Shown piece after piece: positions 53,987-63,151 of a stretch of DNA of 64,000 nt. Numbering within the stretch: the stretch's first letter is position 1; each line of letters opens with the position of its first letter. Position numbers and translations under genes: made by a program. The stretch is from an uncultured Christensenella sp. (GTDB lineage: Bacteria > Bacillota > Clostridia > Christensenellales > UBA1242): positions 31,478 to 95,477 of the forward strand of contig CAJTYR010000005.1 of NCBI GenBank assembly GCA_910584295.1, read 5' to 3'. The notes under the pieces were generated by a model, which was not told the origin of the DNA, did no database searches, and saw only the letters and a list, made by a program, of their open reading frames with translations.

Positions 53987-54766
53987 ATGAACACAAATTT
54001 CGAAATTTATAACTATCTAAACCTTATCAACCGTCGCGTTGCAAAGGCTTTTCGAAGCACAGGAAGAAGCCCTCTACCTGCAAACTTCAAAATCACAACA
54101 GAAACAATCAAGGAAAGGCTGTATTTAAATCAGATGCAGTCAAGCATTTCTTATCCTGAGTTTTTGTTTGAAAACAACAGAAATGTAAAAAAACGTTTTA
54201 AGGCTTCCGTAAAGCAGATTAAACAACTTCAAGCAATGCTCAAAGACCCAGAATACGCAAAAACTATGTCACCTGCCTTTCTGGAAAAATTTTCAACCTA
54301 TCTCAAGCTGCGCCTTTTTGTGACGAACTGCATACTAAAAGAATTTAAGCACTTTTATTTCAATGAGTGTGACGCTTATGAAGAAATTTGTGCAATTGAC
54401 ACAATTTTCTTTGAACTTTTGGACGACACCTTTGAACCTGACTTTGATGTCAGATTGCATGTGGGTAATCTTGAAAATAAATACAAAGTTTTCTATCAAG
54501 AAAGAGTAAGCCGACTTGAAGAAAAAGTGTCTGAAAAAACAAAAAAGAAAAGAGCTGAAAAAGCAAAACTTCAACAAGAAGCGGTTCAACTCAATCAAAA
54601 AGCTTTGAATGAAAATATTCAGTCCAACACAAAAACAGAAAAGAAAGAAGCGAAAGAAATTAAAGCCGGAATAAGAAACGAAAAGAAAGAAGCAAAAATT
54701 AAAAAATCGCAAGAAATTCACACATTTAAACAAGAAAAAGAACAAAAAATTAATGAAAGAAAATAA
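53987..54766 (+). CDS. Hypothetical protein with lysine-rich coiled-coil tail
   Basis: The protein has 259 residues. The first 170 are helical and soluble (FEIYNYLNLINRRVAKAF at the start) without recognised domain. Residues about 175-259 are almost entirely Lys/Glu/Gln/Ala with heptad character, a probable coiled coil. No Shine-Dalgarno precedes the ATG; the consensus -10 box ends 6 nt upstream, so translation is probably leaderless. It is divergent from the giant gene and 8 bp upstream of the ABC-F gene, suggesting co-transcription. Confidence 0.65.
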   Translation: MNTNFEIYNYLNLINRRVAKAFRSTGRSPLPANFKITTETIKERLYLNQMQSSISYPEFLFENNRNVKKRFKASVKQIKQLQAMLKDPEYAKTMSPAFLEKFSTYLKLRLFVTNCILKEFKHFYFNECDAYEEICAIDTIFFELLDDTFEPDFDVRLHVGNLENKYKVFYQERVSRLEEKVSEKTKKKRAEKAKLQQEAVQLNQKALNENIQSNTKTEKKEAKEIKAGIRNEKKEAKIKKSQEIHTFKQEKEQKINERK

Positions 54767-54774
54767 GGAGCAAA

Positions 54775-56358
54775 ATGATACAGGCAATAAATGTCTCCCT
54801 TGCTTTTGGAGGGAGAAAATTATATAAAGACGTAAACTTAAAATTCACAAAAGGCAACTGCTATGGCATTATTGGTGCAAATGGTGCAGGAAAATCTACC
54901 TTTTTAAAAATTATCACTGGAGAACTCGAACCAAACACTGGAGAAATTGTTATCACCCCTGGCGAAAGAATGTCCGTCTTGGAACAAAATCAAAACAAAT
55001 ATGACAACGAAACTGTTTTGGACACAGTGCTTCTTGGACACAAAAGATTGATGGAAATCCAAAAAGAAAAAGATGCACTTTATGCAAAGCCAGATTTTTC
55101 AGATGAAGATGGCATCCGTGCTGGAGAACTTGAAATCGAGTTTGCTGAACTTGGTGGATGGGAAGCGGACGGAGAAGCAAAAACATTATTGCAAAATCTT
55201 GGGGTTGGAGAGGAGTTGTTTTATGAACAAATGGCAACTCTTGATGCAAAAATCAAAGTCAAAGTTTTGCTGGCACAAGCACTTTTTGGCAATCCGGACA
55301 TCTTGATTTTGGACGAGCCAACCAACAACCTTGATTTCAAAACAATTCGATGGTTTGAAAACTTCCTTCTGGATTTTGAAAACATTGTCATCATTGTGTC
55401 CCACAACAGGCACTTTTTAAACAAAGTCTGCACTCACATTTGTGATGTTGACTTTGGAGAAATCAATATGTACCTTGGAAACTATGATTTCTGGTATGAA
55501 ACAAGTCAACTTCTTGCAAGACAAGCAAAAGATCAAAACAAAAAGGCAGAACAACGTGCGAAAGAACTCAAAGAGTTTATTGCAAGATTCTCCGCAAATG
55601 CTTCAAAATCAAAACAAGCAACAAGCAGAAAGAAAGAACTTGAAAAACTCACTCTCGATGATTTCCGACCTTCATCAAGAAAGTATCCTTATGTTGATTT
55701 TAAATATGAACAAGAAATAGGCAAAGAAATTTTGAAAGTTGAAGGCTTGAGCAAAGCAGGTTTTTTCAAAAACCTTTCATTCACCGTTGAAAAAGATCAA
55801 AAGATTGTTTTCTTGTCACAAAACAGCATGGTGCTTACAACACTCTTCAACATCCTTGCTGGAAAAGAGGAGGCAGATAGCGGAAGTATCCGTTGGGGAA
55901 AAACAATCAAATATTCCTACCTTCCACAAGACAACCGAGAATATTTTGAAAATTGTCACCTTTCAATCGTTGACTGGCTTAGACAATATTCAAAAGACAA
56001 AACTGAAAGTTATGTCAGAGGATGGCTTGGCAGAATGCTCTTCTCTGGAGAAGAAAGTTTGAAAGAAGTTAATGTTCTTTCAGGTGGAGAAAGAGTGAGA
56101 TGTATGTTGGCAAAAATTATGCTTGAAGCAGGAAACGCTCTCATTTTGGACGAACCAACAAACCACCTCGATCTTGAAAGCATAACCTCTCTCAACAAGG
56201 GAATGATAAACTTCAAAGGAGCAATGCTTTTTGCAACTGGCGACCAAGAGATCATCGAAACTGTTGCAAATCGAATTATTGACATTGTGGACGAAAACAC
56301 AATCGTCGACAAACAAATGACATATGAAGAATATATGGAAAAATATAAGGGTCTGTGA
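54775..56358 (+). CDS. ABC-F ATPase (YkpA/YbiT-like)
   Basis: The protein has 527 residues, two ABC domains and a linker, with no membrane part. NBD1 has Walker A GANGAGKST (about 34-42) and LDEPTNNLD, but its signature is LDAKIKV instead of LSGGQ. NBD2 has a ruined Walker A (LSQNSMVLTTLF) but an intact LSGGERVR and LDEPTNHLD. In the head-to-tail dimer one composite site is therefore complete and the other is dead. ABC-F proteins bind the ribosome E site and adjust translation, and some give antibiotic resistance. The domain features match the YkpA/YbiT class rather than a resistance protein. Confidence 0.9.
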   Translation: MIQAINVSLAFGGRKLYKDVNLKFTKGNCYGIIGANGAGKSTFLKIITGELEPNTGEIVITPGERMSVLEQNQNKYDNETVLDTVLLGHKRLMEIQKEKDALYAKPDFSDEDGIRAGELEIEFAELGGWEADGEAKTLLQNLGVGEELFYEQMATLDAKIKVKVLLAQALFGNPDILILDEPTNNLDFKTIRWFENFLLDFENIVIIVSHNRHFLNKVCTHICDVDFGEINMYLGNYDFWYETSQLLARQAKDQNKKAEQRAKELKEFIARFSANASKSKQATSRKKELEKLTLDDFRPSSRKYPYVDFKYEQEIGKEILKVEGLSKAGFFKNLSFTVEKDQKIVFLSQNSMVLTTLFNILAGKEEADSGSIRWGKTIKYSYLPQDNREYFENCHLSIVDWLRQYSKDKTESYVRGWLGRMLFSGEESLKEVNVLSGGERVRCMLAKIMLEAGNALILDEPTNHLDLESITSLNKGMINFKGAMLFATGDQEIIETVANRIIDIVDENTIVDKQMTYEEYMEKYKGL

Positions 56359-56371
56359 CCCTTGTTTTTTT
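56347..56371 (+). terminator. Terminator after the ABC-F gene
   Basis: AAGGGTC-TGT-GACCCTT (56347-56363) is followed by GTTTTTTT. The stop codon lies within the hairpin. Confidence 0.9.
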
Positions 56372-56395
56372 ATATTCTGAAACCAACAAACAATC

Positions 56396-57247
56396 TTATT
56401 TTGCTCTTTTTGTTGCTGAAATCTCAAGATATGTTGTTTTTGAATACTCCCCTTTTGTAGGTTTCAACTTTGAAAAAACATCAAAATCTTTAAATAGTGA
56501 CAAAATTTCTTTCTCATCTCCAAGTTTGTTGCTACTCATATTGTTTGTGTACTTTTTTGCTAAATCAACTATCTGCTCTTGCGAAAGTTTGATATATTTT
56601 TTGTATCTTTTGTATTTAACCTTCGCCTTGTTGACAAATTTTTGTTTGTACCTTTCTTGCTTTTTGTCTGAGACACTTTTGTTTTTGTAAACTCTGACTG
56701 TGGTGACAATTTTCCCACCCGTCACCAACAAATCTTTCCACTTGTCAATCACTTTGCAAGCGTCGGATTTATTAAATCTCGTTAAAAACGCATCACAACA
56801 AATCAAGTCATAATGATTGTAATTCTCAAGTTCAAGTATGTTTTTGTTGATAAGGTTGACTTGCGTGGATTTTTTATCCGCATACCATTGGCAAGCAAAC
56901 AATGGCGTCTGACAACTGTCAACCACATCAATATTTACTTTGCATTCAACACTACCACTAGCATTGATAACATAAGCCAACAATGAATAATCCGCAGTTC
57001 CAGAAATGAGAATATTGATTTCTTTCTTACCTCCTATAAGTGACCTTGACAACTCTTTTCTAAAAAACTTATCATGCCATGTTGGAGTGGAAACCAAATT
57101 CATCATCCTGAAATATTGCCAAGCCGAGTGATACCATGTGCAATCTTTGGAAACAATTCCATTTTTACACAAATCTTTCGCCACATCATAGACTTCATTT
57201 GCGCTTTGTTTTAAATAATTGGAAATTTGGTGTTTAATATTATTCAT
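56396..57247 (-). CDS. Class I SAM-dependent methyltransferase-like protein
   Basis: The protein has 283 residues. ILISGTADYSLLAYV (about 84-98) is a glycine-containing SAM-binding motif I, and VNIDVVDSCQTPLFAC (about 108-123) is the acidic strand 2 (motif Post I). YDLICCDAFL (about 148-157) and GGKIVTTVRV (about 178-187) complete the Rossmann-like pattern. The C-terminus is basic and helical. The substrate is unknown. AAGGA precedes the ATG. It is convergent with the ABC-F gene across a short gap. Confidence 0.72.
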   Translation of the reverse strand: MNNIKHQISNYLKQSANEVYDVAKDLCKNGIVSKDCTWYHSAWQYFRMMNLVSTPTWHDKFFRKELSRSLIGGKKEINILISGTADYSLLAYVINASGSVECKVNIDVVDSCQTPLFACQWYADKKSTQVNLINKNILELENYNHYDLICCDAFLTRFNKSDACKVIDKWKDLLVTGGKIVTTVRVYKNKSVSDKKQERYKQKFVNKAKVKYKRYKKYIKLSQEQIVDLAKKYTNNMSSNKLGDEKEILSLFKDFDVFSKLKPTKGEYSKTTYLEISATKRAK

Positions 57248-57599
57248 AAAAATCCTTAAAAAATATTTTCAATTATATTATCATATATTTAATTAAAAAA
57301 CAATAAAAATAATAAATAATAAATAATAAATTTATTTTCTAAATATAAATATGCCAAAGTGCCCTAAAATAGGCACAAATAGAATTTTTAACTATTTATA
57401 ATTATTTTTTATTTAATTTTAAAATAAATATTTAAAATATTTTTTTATTTAATATTATTATTTTTTATATATATTTTTTTCTTATTTATTTTTAATTTTT
57501 TTTAATAATTTCAATTAAATTAAAATGTCATTTTACAACATAATTTAACACAAATATTTGTCGATTATGCAAACTTTTTTAAAAAATATCAATTTTGAA
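57248..57599. other. Very AT-rich intergenic region
   Basis: There is no gene. TAAATAA-type tandem runs lie about 57305-57335, with a hairpin GTGCC-CTAAAATA-GGCAC (57359-57376). Long A/T blocks extend to about 57530. It may be a curved or upstream-activating region for the glyS promoter. Confidence 0.6.
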
Positions 57600-57628
57600 T
57601 TGACTTTTGTTTTTGTTTATCATACAAT
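57600..57628 (+). promoter_or_regulatory. glyS promoter
   Basis: TTGACT (57600-57605), 17 bp, TACAAT (57623-57628), directly before the T-box leader. Confidence 0.8.
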
Positions 57629-57629
57629 A

Positions 57630-57780
57630 AAAACAGCAATGACGGAATTGGCAACTCCACCAGCGAAACGCGTGTCGGCGTAAAGACATTCAATGAAGGC
57701 AAAGTTCTCTTTGCGAAATAGGGTGGAACAGCGAACAAAACAATCGCCCCTATGCACGAAAAGGCATAGGGCTTTTTTAT
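57630..57780 (+). promoter_or_regulatory. Glycine T-box riboswitch with terminator
   Basis: The antiterminator T-box AGGGTGGAACAGCG (57719-57733) precedes a terminator, CCCTATGC/GCATAGGG with T run (about 57748-57779). A GGC triplet at 57650-57652 in the upstream stem region is the likely specifier for tRNA-Gly. Uncharged tRNA-Gly would block termination and raise glycyl-tRNA synthetase. Confidence 0.9.
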
Positions 57781-57850
57781 TAAGTTTCTTGCCAAAGCAT
57801 CACTGATGCAAAAAAATTAAAAAGCGTCACAGACGCAAAAGGAGAAGAAA

Positions 57851-59242
57851 ATGGAGCAAAAAGATTTGACAATGGACAAAATTCTCAACCTCTGCAAAAA
57901 CCGCGGATTTGTTTTCCCTGGAAGTGAAATTTATGGTGGTCTTGCAAACAGTTGGGATTATGGTCCAATCGGAAGTGAACTTAAGAAAAATATCAAAGAA
58001 CTTTGGTGGAAAAGGTTTGTTCACGAAAATGAATACAATGTGGGCATTGATGCAGCAATCATCATGAATCCAAGAGTGTGGCAAGCAAGCGGACACCTCT
58101 CTGGTTTCTCTGATCCACTCATTGACTGCAAAGAGTGCAAAACAAGACATCGTGCTGACAAATTGATCGAAGACTATGTGGCACAAAATAAACTCTCTTT
58201 AAATGTCGGAGAACTCAACAACTCTGCTATGGAAAAATACATTGCTGACAACAAAATCAAATGCCCAAACTGCGGAAAGAGCAATTTCACACCGCTTCGA
58301 AATTTCAACCTCATGTTTAAAACTTTCATGGGTGTAACCGAAGATAGTAAAAATGAAGTATATCTCCGCCCAGAAACCGCACAAGCAATGTTTGTGGATT
58401 ACAAAAATGTTGTCAGAACACAAAGACCAAAAATGCCATTTGGAATTGCACAAATGGGAAGAAGTTTCAGAAATGAAATTACACCTGGAAACTTCATTTT
58501 CCGCACTCGTGAATTTGAACAAATGGAGCTTGAATTTTTCTGCAAACCAGGGACAGATCTTGAATGGTTTAAATATTACAAAGAGCAGATGAGAAACTGG
58601 CTCTATGACCTTGGCATCAAAAAAGAAAACCTTCGTGAAAGAGACCACTCACAAGAAGAGCTTTGCTTCTATAGCAAAGCAACTTGCGACTTTGAGTTTT
58701 TGTTCCCATTTGGTTGGGGCGAACTTTGGGGTATCGCTGACCGCACGGACTATGATCTTACTCAACATCAAACTTTCAGTGGGGAAAATATGGAATACAC
58801 TGACCCTGTGACAAATGAAAAGTTTATTCCTTATGTTGTTGAACCGGCATTGGGAGTTGATCGTATGTTTTTGACAATCCTTTGCAATGCCTATGATGAA
58901 GAAGTTGTAGGCGAAAATGACACAAGAGTTGTGTTGCATCTCATTCCTGCCCTTGCTCCTTATAAAGTTGCCGTGCTTCCTCTTTCAAAAAAGCTATCTG
59001 ACAAAGCACGAGAAGTTTATAGAAAACTTTCAAAAGAATTCTGCTGTGATTATGATGAATCCGGATCGATCGGAAAAAGATATCGCCGTGAAGATGAAAT
59101 CGGAACTCCTTTCTGTGTAACAATCGATTTTGACACACTTGAAAATGAAACTGTGACAATTCGTGACCGTGACACAATGGAGCAAGTCCGTCTGCCAATT
59201 GAAGAACTTTCGGCATATATCACAAAAGCCATCAAATTCTAG
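57851..59242 (+). CDS. glyS: Glycyl-tRNA synthetase, single-chain (alpha2) type
   Basis: The protein has 463 residues, as for bacterial alpha2 GlyRS (GlyQS/archaeal-like type), not the alpha2-beta2 enzyme. RGFVFPGSEIYGG at the start, a zinc-type CKECKTRH and CPNCGK, class II motif 2 (FRNEITPGNFIFRTREFEQME) and motif 3 (EPALGVDRMF), then an anticodon-binding C-terminal domain (KVAVLPLSKK onwards), are all present. It attaches glycine to tRNA-Gly. AAAAGGAGAAG precedes the ATG. It is controlled by the T-box upstream and ended by a terminator at 59312. Confidence 0.97.
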   Translation: MEQKDLTMDKILNLCKNRGFVFPGSEIYGGLANSWDYGPIGSELKKNIKELWWKRFVHENEYNVGIDAAIIMNPRVWQASGHLSGFSDPLIDCKECKTRHRADKLIEDYVAQNKLSLNVGELNNSAMEKYIADNKIKCPNCGKSNFTPLRNFNLMFKTFMGVTEDSKNEVYLRPETAQAMFVDYKNVVRTQRPKMPFGIAQMGRSFRNEITPGNFIFRTREFEQMELEFFCKPGTDLEWFKYYKEQMRNWLYDLGIKKENLRERDHSQEELCFYSKATCDFEFLFPFGWGELWGIADRTDYDLTQHQTFSGENMEYTDPVTNEKFIPYVVEPALGVDRMFLTILCNAYDEEVVGENDTRVVLHLIPALAPYKVAVLPLSKKLSDKAREVYRKLSKEFCCDYDESGSIGKRYRREDEIGTPFCVTIDFDTLENETVTIRDRDTMEQVRLPIEELSAYITKAIKF

Positions 59243-59311
59243 TAGACTGTCCTTATTTAAGTCCTGTCCTGTCAAAAGCTTACAAAAATATATAAAGAAA
59301 ATTTTCACAAT

Positions 59312-59347
59312 AAAAAACAACCCCGAAAGAAAGAGGTTGTTTTTTTG
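59312..59347 (+). terminator. Terminator after glyS
   Basis: AACAACC and GGTTGTT form the stem, followed by seven Ts. It also faces the convergent small membrane-protein gene. Confidence 0.85.
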
Positions 59348-59359
59348 ACTTCAAAACTA

Positions 59360-59581
59360 TTAGATGTTCAAAAGTCTGAAGATATGTTTTTGAGTGATCA
59401 TGAATACAAGGTCCAAGATCCAAATGAGCCAACCACCAAAGATTCTGATGATTCCAGCTACGATTTTTCCTTCTTGGAATCTTGTAACAATGCCCAAAAT
59501 CCAAGCAGTGAATGGGATAATTGCAAGAATCAAACTTACAACCCAGCCCAAGCCAAAGTAATCTTTTTTTGCTGCTGCCAT
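59360..59581 (-). CDS. Small membrane protein (73 aa)
   Basis: A charged N-terminus (AAAKKDYFGLGW) is followed by two hydrophobic helices (about 14-34 and 41-62). A GIVTRFQEGKIVAGIIRI connector is conserved-looking among Clostridia, but I know no function. AGGAGAGG is well placed before the ATG and a strong promoter lies upstream, so it is a real and probably well expressed gene. Confidence 0.72.
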   Translation of the reverse strand: MAAAKKDYFGLGWVVSLILAIIPFTAWILGIVTRFQEGKIVAGIIRIFGGWLIWILDLVFMITQKHIFRLLNI

Positions 59582-59627
59582 AACTCTTCCTCTCCTTTTA
59601 TAAAATTTGTAATTTTGTTACATTCTC

Positions 59628-59656
59628 ATTTTAGTCAATTGATTAAGAATTGTCAA
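59628..59656 (-). promoter_or_regulatory. Promoter of the small membrane-protein gene
   Basis: On the minus strand TTGACA (59651-59656), 17 bp, TAAAAT (59628-59633). Confidence 0.85.
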
Positions 59657-59734
59657 CAATTTCCAATCAATAAACTATATGATTTTAAAAATTATTTCAT
59701 TCGCATTTCATAAAATTTTTAGTTGACAAAAACT

Positions 59735-60463
59735 TTATCTAAACATTGGGTCTTTGCTTGTGAGAAAAGTCCAACTCAAAAGAGTTTTGAAAAACACTGC
59801 CCAATAAGTAAGTCTTGCACTATTCAAAAACTCTTGGCACTCTTTGCATTCTCCACTTGAAAGAATTTCAGACAAAAACTCAATTGCATATTTTGACGCT
59901 TCTTTTTCAATTTGGATCTCTTTGTATTTCAAAAACACTGCAAACAAGAAAATTAAAATACCAAGTCCAATAAGTCCAAGTCCAATAATCAGAATATAAA
60001 GTTCAGACAAAACATCCACCAAATAAAGCACGCTCAAAACAATTCCAACAATCACCACAGGCATAAAGAAAAGTCCACACAATCTTCCAGTTCGTTTCAT
60101 TCTCCAATGCTTTTGAAGTTTGTTTCCTTCAGCATCTTGTCTTGCATGCCCCAGCTCGTGAGAAACAGTTGCAAGTGAAGCCAAGCTGTTTGAATACATT
60201 GTCTCATCACTCAATGCAACAACGCCAGAACTATAGTGATCATCATAAGTTTCGCAGCGAGCAATTTTAAGTTTCCCAGAGAAATTGTGAGCATTGATTT
60301 CTCTGACATAATCAACCGTCCTTATTCCCCTCGAATTTGCTTTCTGTTGATTTTCTTCCAACTTTTCATAAAAATTTTGAGATGCAAAACTTGCCACAGA
60401 CAAACAGAAACATAAAAGGATCCCAACAAGTGCAATCGCACCAATAATAATATAAGTCATCAT
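59735..60463 (-). CDS. YugP-type membrane zinc metallopeptidase
   Basis: The protein has 242 residues. An N-terminal membrane helix (about 3-25), then HELGH at 102-106 in TVSHELGHARQDAEGN, the zinc motif of the YugP/neutral zinc peptidase family. Two further hydrophobic helices lie at about 130-150 and 155-175, with a C-terminal cytoplasmic part. The substrate is unknown. No RBS precedes the ATG; the -10 box ends 6 nt upstream, so it is probably leaderless. Confidence 0.88.
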   Translation of the reverse strand: MMTYIIIGAIALVGILLCFCLSVASFASQNFYEKLEENQQKANSRGIRTVDYVREINAHNFSGKLKIARCETYDDHYSSGVVALSDETMYSNSLASLATVSHELGHARQDAEGNKLQKHWRMKRTGRLCGLFFMPVVIVGIVLSVLYLVDVLSELYILIIGLGLIGLGILIFLFAVFLKYKEIQIEKEASKYAIEFLSEILSSGECKECQEFLNSARLTYWAVFFKTLLSWTFLTSKDPMFR

Positions 60464-60469
60464 ATTTTC

Positions 60470-60498
60470 ATTATAATAACATTTTCAAATTTTATCAA
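60470..60498 (-). promoter_or_regulatory. Promoter ending 6 nt before the YugP start
   Basis: On the minus strand TTGATA (60493-60498), 17 bp, TATAAT (60470-60475). The ATG at 60463 follows after 6 nt. Confidence 0.75.
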
Positions 60499-60514
60499 GC
60501 AAACATCAAAGGTT

Positions 60515-62407
60515 TCATGTTATAAGAAGGACTGTCTGACCTTTGTATAAAATCGTTCCTGCTGGCGGAAGTTGTTTTTTGACCACTCCTCCATCTCCAT
60601 CAATCTCATATTCAAGCCCGCGCTTTTTAAGTTCTGCACATGCATTTGCAAGGCTATAACCAGTCACTTCTGGCATTATAACCTCTTCAAGAACAACACT
60701 TGAGTCATCCTTTGGAAAGTTGTAAAACTCAAAAAGCGAACTGAAAAATTGTTTCCCATATGGAGCAGCAACAATTGAGCCATAGTATGCTCCAGCACTT
60801 GGTTCATCAACCATAATAAGCATAAGATATTCTGGATTATCCGCCGGATAGGTGCCAATGAAACTTGAAATATATTTGCCTTGTGCAATGCCTCCACTCT
60901 CGCTATATTTTTGAGCAGTTCCTGTCTTTCCTCCCACATTATAGCCTTCTACAAAAGAAAATTCGGCAGTTTTATTTTCGGCTTTTTGCAAAAGATAGTT
61001 GACTGTCTGCACTGTCTTTTCAGAAACTATTCTTTCCTTTTTTACCTTTGGAGAATAGACATTTTTCCCTCTTACATCCACAATATTATCAATCACAGTT
61101 GGCGTTTTGAGAGTTCCACTTGTGACTCCTGCAACGGCAGTCAAAAGTTGAATTGGGGTCACTGCAACAGCATGCCCAAAGCCCATTCTTGCAATATCCA
61201 CATTTTTGACATTGCTTTTTGGCATCAAAATTCCACCACTTTCACCTTGAATAGTTATGCCAGTCTTCTTTCCAAGTCCAAATTTTTGCATATAGTGATA
61301 AAACCTATCTACACCCAATCGAAGTGCCAAATCCATAAAGCAGCAGTTGCACGAATTTGCAAAAGCCTCTGTCAAGTTTTGACTGCCGTGTCCAATTGTT
61401 TTCCAACATTTAATTCGCTGTCCATCGACAATTCGAAAGCCTGGACAATAAAATCTGTCTTCAAGACTTACAACGCCTGCCTCAAGCGCTGCTGCCACTG
61501 TCAAAATTTTGAAAGTTGATCCCGGCTCATAGGTGTCTGTCACCGCTTTCATTTTTGATTGTTCAAAAAGAATGGAAAGATCGTCTCTTGGCACTTCGTT
61601 AAGGTCAAAACTAGGCTTTGATGATATTGCCAAAATCTCACTAGTTTTTGCGTTCATAACAATTCCAGTTACCGCTTTTGCCTTTTGGTCGGTGTAAGCC
61701 TGAAGAAGAACTTGCTCCAAAAGAATTTGGATTTTGCTGTTAACTGTCAAATGCACATCACTGCCAGAAATTCCATTGACATAATATCTCATGCTTCCAC
61801 CAATTTCTTTGCCCTGAAGATCACTCTGAACATAACTATAACCATCTATGCCTGTTAGGTAGTCATTGAGATATGCTTCAAGCCCTGCCTGCCCCACATT
61901 GTCAATGGAAGAAAATCCCAAAAGTTGCGTAAGCAAGTTTCCATAAACATAATACCTGCCAACATTTTCAGTCAGGTATATTCCAGCAAGATTTTCATTG
62001 TATATCTTTTCAGCAACATCCGCTTCCACCTGCATTTTCAAAAGAACTTCTGAAACATTTTTCTTTGAAACTTTTTCAAGTGTCTTTTCAAAATCAAGTC
62101 CCAACAAATTTGAAAGCTTTTGAGCTGTAACCTGTTCTTCCTTGACCTGCCTACCTCTGACATAGACATCATAGGTTGTGTAGCTGACAGCCAAAGTGTC
62201 CCCTGTTGCATCAAAAAAAGAACCTCTCGGCGCAGTCAATGCCAAATCTCTTGTCCATTGATCAGTTGCCCTTTGTTGAAGTTCTTTTCCATTGATAACC
62301 TGAACAACAAAAAGCCTTACACCCAGCGCACAAAAGACGATTGCAATCACCAAAAAAATGACTTTAATTCTCTTTCGTAACGAATGTAATGTGTAAGGTT
62401 TCTGCAA
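60515..62407 (-). CDS. Class B penicillin-binding protein with PASTA domain (FtsI/SpoVD-like)
   Basis: The protein has 630 residues. A membrane helix (about 14-37) is followed by a dimerisation domain (about 50-200) and a transpeptidase domain with S297-T-F-K300, S352-C-N354 and K494-T-G496, all intact. A single PASTA domain (about 568-630, beginning MPEVTGYSLANACAEL) ends the protein. It cross-links septal peptidoglycan. The PASTA tail is typical of SpoVD and of some Clostridia FtsI; position after rsmH and an FtsL-like gene supports a division role. The start is a TTG with GGAGG inside the end of the preceding gene. Confidence 0.93.
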   Translation of the reverse strand: MQKPYTLHSLRKRIKVIFLVIAIVFCALGVRLFVVQVINGKELQQRATDQWTRDLALTAPRGSFFDATGDTLAVSYTTYDVYVRGRQVKEEQVTAQKLSNLLGLDFEKTLEKVSKKNVSEVLLKMQVEADVAEKIYNENLAGIYLTENVGRYYVYGNLLTQLLGFSSIDNVGQAGLEAYLNDYLTGIDGYSYVQSDLQGKEIGGSMRYYVNGISGSDVHLTVNSKIQILLEQVLLQAYTDQKAKAVTGIVMNAKTSEILAISSKPSFDLNEVPRDDLSILFEQSKMKAVTDTYEPGSTFKILTVAAALEAGVVSLEDRFYCPGFRIVDGQRIKCWKTIGHGSQNLTEAFANSCNCCFMDLALRLGVDRFYHYMQKFGLGKKTGITIQGESGGILMPKSNVKNVDIARMGFGHAVAVTPIQLLTAVAGVTSGTLKTPTVIDNIVDVRGKNVYSPKVKKERIVSEKTVQTVNYLLQKAENKTAEFSFVEGYNVGGKTGTAQKYSESGGIAQGKYISSFIGTYPADNPEYLMLIMVDEPSAGAYYGSIVAAPYGKQFFSSLFEFYNFPKDDSSVVLEEVIMPEVTGYSLANACAELKKRGLEYEIDGDGGVVKKQLPPAGTILYKGQTVLLIT

Positions 62408-62409
62408 GT

Positions 62410-63114
62410 TTAACCTCCAAACAACCCACTAAAGAAGTTGCAAAGTTTGTCAAACCAATTTGATTTTTTTCCAGCTTCACCTGCATCAAACTCTTCTTCT
62501 GGGAAGGTTTCAATGAATTCCATTCCCTTCTTCGTTGTGTCAAGATCAGCAATGTCTTTAAGGTATTTTGGCAAGTTCACTTCATAAAGTTCATATTCAA
62601 TGCCTGCAAGATTTGATGACATTTGATCGATTGCAATGACATTTGAAACACAAATAATTGCTGAAATGCCGAGTGCAATTGACAGAAACAAACTCAATCT
62701 TTTTTTTCTTGGTTTTTTCTTTGCATTTTCCTTTCTTGAAAGCTTGACAACCTTGTCGCTCTCTTGAATGAAATCATAATTGGGTTTTTCAATTATATTT
62801 TGACTTACTTCTTGCTTAAAAACTTTTTCTTCTTTTTGATCTTGCTGTGGAGCTTCTTCTTTTTCAAATTGCTTTTCAATCAGTTTTTCTTTTTCAAGTT
62901 GAAACTCTTTAATTCTCTTTTCTTCTTCTTGCTTTTTGAAATCCGCAACAGTCATATTTTCAAAAGAGTTGAGATATTTTTCATTTTCAGTCTCTTGCAT
63001 AGGGGTTTCAAAAATTTCAATTTTTTCTTCGGTTTTATCTTCAGTCAAAACAACCGTTTTCTCTTCAACAACTTTTTCTTTCTTTGTCTCAACTTCAGCA
63101 ACAAGTCTGTCCAT
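62410..63114 (-). CDS. FtsL-like division protein with long cytoplasmic extension
   Basis: The protein has 234 residues. Residues 1-140 are Lys/Glu-rich and probably disordered or coiled coil, then come a basic patch (KKKPRKKR), a single membrane helix (about 141-162) and a short external part of about 70 residues. Bitopic topology and position between rsmH and the PBP gene match FtsL, although the external domain is not clearly a leucine zipper and the N-terminal extension is much longer than usual. AAAGGAGG precedes the ATG. Its end supplies the RBS for the PBP gene. Confidence 0.6.
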   Translation of the reverse strand: MDRLVAEVETKKEKVVEEKTVVLTEDKTEEKIEIFETPMQETENEKYLNSFENMTVADFKKQEEEKRIKEFQLEKEKLIEKQFEKEEAPQQDQKEEKVFKQEVSQNIIEKPNYDFIQESDKVVKLSRKENAKKKPRKKRLSLFLSIALGISAIICVSNVIAIDQMSSNLAGIEYELYEVNLPKYLKDIADLDTTKKGMEFIETFPEEEFDAGEAGKKSNWFDKLCNFFSGLFGG

Positions 63115-63151
63115 ATATAATACTTGCCTCCTTTGTTAATTATGATTTTGT

